This document shows positions 61,296 to 64,000 of a stretch of DNA of 64,000 nucleotides, in pieces. Position numbers and translations under genes: made by a program. Numbering within the stretch: position 1 is the stretch's first letter; each line of letters opens with the position of its first letter. The stretch is from Herpetosiphon giganteus (lineage in GTDB: Bacteria > Chloroflexota > Chloroflexia > Chloroflexales > Herpetosiphonaceae), in contig NZ_JAFBCZ010000033.1 in NCBI RefSeq assembly GCF_016907925.1, forward strand, positions 1-64,000, in the 5' to 3' direction. The notes below the pieces were generated by a model, which was not told the origin of the DNA, did not search any database, and was given only the letters and a program-made list of their open reading frames with translations.

Positions 61296-64000
61296 TTAGG
61301 CTAATTCCTTGCTGATGCTCGATGGCAATAGGATGGCAAGTAAGTAATCAATATCATCTTCACTCAAGCGATCAATCTGATCGAGATGAAACTGGTGGTA
61401 TGTTAGCCAAACAAGTTGCTGGAGATTACTACCCTCAATAATCTTCATAATTGGCACATTGATGCTATAGCTGGTTGCAATAAATTGTTTTATTTCAACG
61501 GCCATCAACGAATCTAAGCCCAGATTGGGCAAAGGCTCATTGTCATCAAGTTGCTCAAGTGGTAAGCGTAAACTATGCGCAACCTGCTCACGCAAGGGGG
61601 TGTACAACCGCTCCCACCGCTGACGAATGTCAATATCGAGCAGTTGGCTAGAGGATGCTGGTGCATGCTGCCGATATGGTGTGGATTGTAACACACGTTC
61701 CAAGAGTGGCTGCACATTTGTACCTGGCCAGCGTGACCAATCGGCTGCCAATACGGCAATTTGTGAGCGCTGCTGCCCTAGTAAGCGGTTAAGCAAGCCT
61801 ACGCCTTGCTCGGGGTAGATCGGGCGTAAGAACTGATCGGACTGGCCTGTTTGTAAGTGAGCAGCCATACCAATCTCAGCCCAAGGTCCCCAATTGATAC
61901 TTAGTCCTGTTAGGCCATGGCTACGGCGGTAGCTTGCAAGCGCATCAAGAAAGGCATTGGCTGCTGCATAATTGCTCTGGCCTGGTGAGCCAATCGCCGC
62001 CGCTACCGAGGAGTACAGCACAAAGAAATCAAGCTGATTGCTCCCTGTTAACTCGTGGAGATTCCAACTACCTTGAACTTTGGCGCGGGCAACATGTTGA
62101 AAACGCTCAGCATGTTGATGGGCGATAATTCCATCATCAATAATGCCCGCCGCATGAATTACCCCGGCGATAGCTGGAAGTTTGGCGACGACCTCAGCCC
62201 ATAGCCGATTAAGCATTTCCCGATCGGCAACATCGACAGCAACCGTGGTTACAACTGTGCCTTGTTGCTCCATCGCTGCGATGATCGCTTGTGCTGCTTG
62301 GGTTGGTGCACTCCGGCCTAAAAGGATGATAAACCGTGCACCTTGCTGTGATAACCACTGCGCACTAGCCAACCCCAAACCGCTTAATCCGCCACTAATT
62401 AAATAGGAGTGATCTGGACGAATGCTTAGCGGTGCGCTGGCCAATTTGATTGGTAAGAGTCTTTCGGTTAATAGCCGATCTGCTTGCAGCCGATAAAATT
62501 CGCCAGTTGCTGGAGCTTCTAGCAAGCGACAACACGTTGCCCAATCCTTGTCGGTAGTTGTTTCAAGCTCAATCCTTGCGCCAAATAAGCCTGGTTGCTC
62601 TAGGTGGAGCGTCTTAATCAAGCCGCGGCTGGCGCTTTGAGCTAACCCTTCGGCTGCTTGCAGATTGGCGTGGCTAATAACCCATAACTGGGTTGTTGGA
62701 TTGCTAATCAGGACTTGAGCTAGTTGTAACAAGCCAAATTGCTGGCGTTGATAGGCTTGCTCGATTGTTTGCAGGGTTGGCGCATGGTTCGACGCTTGAT
62801 CAGAGGCGATAAAGATAATCCCCTCGCATGGTAAGCGACTATGCTGCTGCCAATGACTGATTGCTTGAAGCATGCTCTGATGTGTTACTGCGGGATTGAG
62901 TTCAGCGTGATGGCACTCATGCCCACGTTCTTGGAGCATATGAGTTAAGGCTTGACGATTGTGAGCATCCTCTGCATAAATCAGCCATGAACATTCGTGT
63001 TTGGTTGATACAGGAATAGTGCTGGTTTGCCAATCGAGTGTATAGAACCAGTTTTCAGCAGCATCAAGCGCCGTTTGGGTTGCCCGCCGACCGCTAGCTC
63101 CATGAAATTCAACCAATGGCAAGCCATTGTCATCAACAAGCAAAATTGCGCCGCTGGTCTGGCCATGATCATATTTTTGGGCAATGCACCAAAGTTGATC
63201 AGCAGGCCGTCGATGCACAATAATGCGCTCGATAGCAAACGGAATAACCACCGATGGCTCACGATCGCTATCGGTCTTGAAATCTAAGCAGTTACTGAAA
63301 ACCTGAAAACAACTATCGATCAAACCTGGATAGATTGGATAAGCCGTACGTGCATCAGGTAAATTTGGCTCAACTAACTTACCAACACTCTCTCCAGCGC
63401 CCTGCCAAAGATCACGCATCCATTGAAATGCACTACCTAAATCAAAGCCAATCGCTTGAATATCGCGATAAATGGTTGCGCCATCCTGATGTTGCTGACA
63501 GCGTTCAAGGCTTTCGCGATAATTAATTGGGCTTGCTGGACTGGTCTGATGATGAGCTTTGATGACCGCTGTGGTATGGGTGACCCAATCGTCAAGCGTA
63601 TCAGCCAAGGCGCTCATAATTGTTGCATTCCACCCACCAGCTTGGCGGGGAACCAAAATAACTTGGACAGTGCGGATTTCAGTTTCTGCGAGGGTGAGTG
63701 GCTGAGGGAAAAGAATATCCTCAAGCAGACACGTTTCGCTATTGGTTACCTGTTCTGCGGCTGCGATCAACATGGCGATATGGGATGCGCCTGGAATAAC
63801 CACCGTATTAAAAATTCGATGATGGCTTAAATAGCTAGGGAATGTTTGGCTAAAGGTAGTGCTGTAGCGAATTTCTTGGCTATTTGGTAACGGCAGGCGT
63901 TGCCCAAGAAATGGATAAGCCTGATTATGCACTGGCATGACCGAATGCTTGACTGGGCGCACCCAATGCCGTTCACGCTGAAAAGGATAGGTTGGTAGAT
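61296..64000 (-). CDS. Type I polyketide synthase, C-terminal part (partial)
   Basis: The gene runs off the right edge. The frame is open to the end of the window: before a GTG at 63962 it reads LPTYPFQRERHW, the classic linker after an acyltransferase domain, so the GTG is not the start and KS and AT lie outside. Visible order: dehydratase-like hot-dog domain (HRIFNTVVIPGA; the second half has YPIYPGLIDSCFQ with the Asp), ketoreductase (ISGGLSGLGL Rossmann motif, then VLYSSVAAAIGSPGQSNYAAANAF with Ser, Tyr and Asn of the active site), and an acyl-carrier domain with GLDSLMAVE, whose Ser takes the phosphopantetheine. The DH His box reads LSHHRIF, slightly unusual. The module would deliver a reduced chain to the thioester reductase. 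Confidence 0.92.
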   Translation of the reverse strand, partial: LPTYPFQRERHWVRPVKHSVMPVHNQAYPFLGQRLPLPNSQEIRYSTTFSQTFPSYLSHHRIFNTVVIPGASHIAMLIAAAEQVTNSETCLLEDILFPQPLTLAETEIRTVQVILVPRQAGGWNATIMSALADTLDDWVTHTTAVIKAHHQTSPASPINYRESLERCQQHQDGATIYRDIQAIGFDLGSAFQWMRDLWQGAGESVGKLVEPNLPDARTAYPIYPGLIDSCFQVFSNCLDFKTDSDREPSVVIPFAIERIIVHRRPADQLWCIAQKYDHGQTSGAILLVDDNGLPLVEFHGASGRRATQTALDAAENWFYTLDWQTSTIPVSTKHECSWLIYAEDAHNRQALTHMLQERGHECHHAELNPAVTHQSMLQAISHWQQHSRLPCEGIIFIASDQASNHAPTLQTIEQAYQRQQFGLLQLAQVLISNPTTQLWVISHANLQAAEGLAQSASRGLIKTLHLEQPGLFGARIELETTTDKDWATCCRLLEAPATGEFYRLQADRLLTERLLPIKLASAPLSIRPDHSYLISGGLSGLGLASAQWLSQQGARFIILLGRSAPTQAAQAIIAAMEQQGTVVTTVAVDVADREMLNRLWAEVVAKLPAIAGVIHAAGIIDDGIIAHQHAERFQHVARAKVQGSWNLHELTGSNQLDFFVLYSSVAAAIGSPGQSNYAAANAFLDALASYRRSHGLTGLSINWGPWAEIGMAAHLQTGQSDQFLRPIYPEQGVGLLNRLLGQQRSQIAVLAADWSRWPGTNVQPLLERVLQSTPYRQHAPASSSQLLDIDIRQRWERLYTPLREQVAHSLRLPLEQLDDNEPLPNLGLDSLMAVEIKQFIATSYSINVPIMKIIEGSNLQQLVWLTYHQFHLDQIDRLSEDDIDYLLAILLPSSISKELA

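Noticed and set aside
1-64000. tRNA and rRNA genes
   Set aside because: No cloverleaf with a T-loop consensus and no rRNA-like conserved stretch was noticed by eye; a covariance-model scan would be decisive.

Overview
The window comes from a GC-moderate bacterium whose gene content (NB-ARC/TPR proteins, caspase-like and CHAT proteases, MoxR-VWA pairs, a PKS cluster edge, ISL3-type transposase) suggests a filamentous Chloroflexota such as Herpetosiphon. This is an inference: no rRNA or other marker gene is present.

Layout. 1-6.1 kb: two VapBC-like toxin-antitoxin pairs that share an upstream palindromic element, a large unrecognised gene, a lipoprotein and a methyltransferase. 6.3-14.0 kb (minus strand): a tightly packed five-gene operon, Trypco1-like protein > AAA+ (Mg-chelatase I type) > VWA (chelatase D type) > CHAT protease > NB-ARC/TPR protein. 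14.2-23.2 kb (minus): two paralogous caspase-NB-ARC-TPR proteins that flank a small protein and a membrane protein. 23.3-29.1 kb (minus): a two-gene unit made of an SF2 helicase with a C-terminal PD-(D/E)xK-like nuclease and a 773-residue unknown partner; its layout resembles DdmDE or pPIWI-RE defence. 29.2-31.8 kb: a mobile-element hot spot with a tyrosine recombinase preceded by a core-plus-two-direct-repeats site, a second site of the same plan, an antitoxin with a broken toxin, and a 44-bp palindrome built from the two tips of the ISL3-like element found at 50.3 kb.

31.8-47.7 kb (minus): the most unusual part, a six-gene apparent operon. A 2223-residue protein combines an inactive-looking CHAT domain, a P-loop NTPase, a seven-bladed WD40 propeller, CBM48, an inactive-looking GH13 domain and a second degenerate CHAT-like domain. 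It is followed by a CHAT protease with an intact His/Cys pair, a coiled-coil protein, a Reg_prop-type propeller, an Hsp70, and a caspase fused to an alpha/beta hydrolase. I read it as a sensor-scaffold, protease-effector and chaperone system; function is inferred from domains only.

48-52.4 kb: a small orphan gene with a consensus promoter, an adaptor-NB-ARC gene split by a 32-bp tandem duplication and cut off by the ISL3-like element, whose transposase is frameshifted, and a second transposase remnant. 52.5-56.0 kb (minus): three ATGA-coupled genes, LRV-repeat protein > MoxR ATPase > VWA-like protein. 56.1-64.0 kb (minus): the 3' end of a polyketide operon: PKS module (DH-KR-ACP visible, runs off the window) > thioester reductase > ABC ATPase > FtsX-type permease > type II thioesterase.

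Common thread: NTPase switches (NB-ARC, NACHT-like, MoxR/ChlI) are repeatedly paired with protease effectors (caspase, CHAT) and repeat sensors (TPR, WD40, propeller, LRV), as in the NTP-dependent bacterial conflict systems described by Aravind and colleagues.
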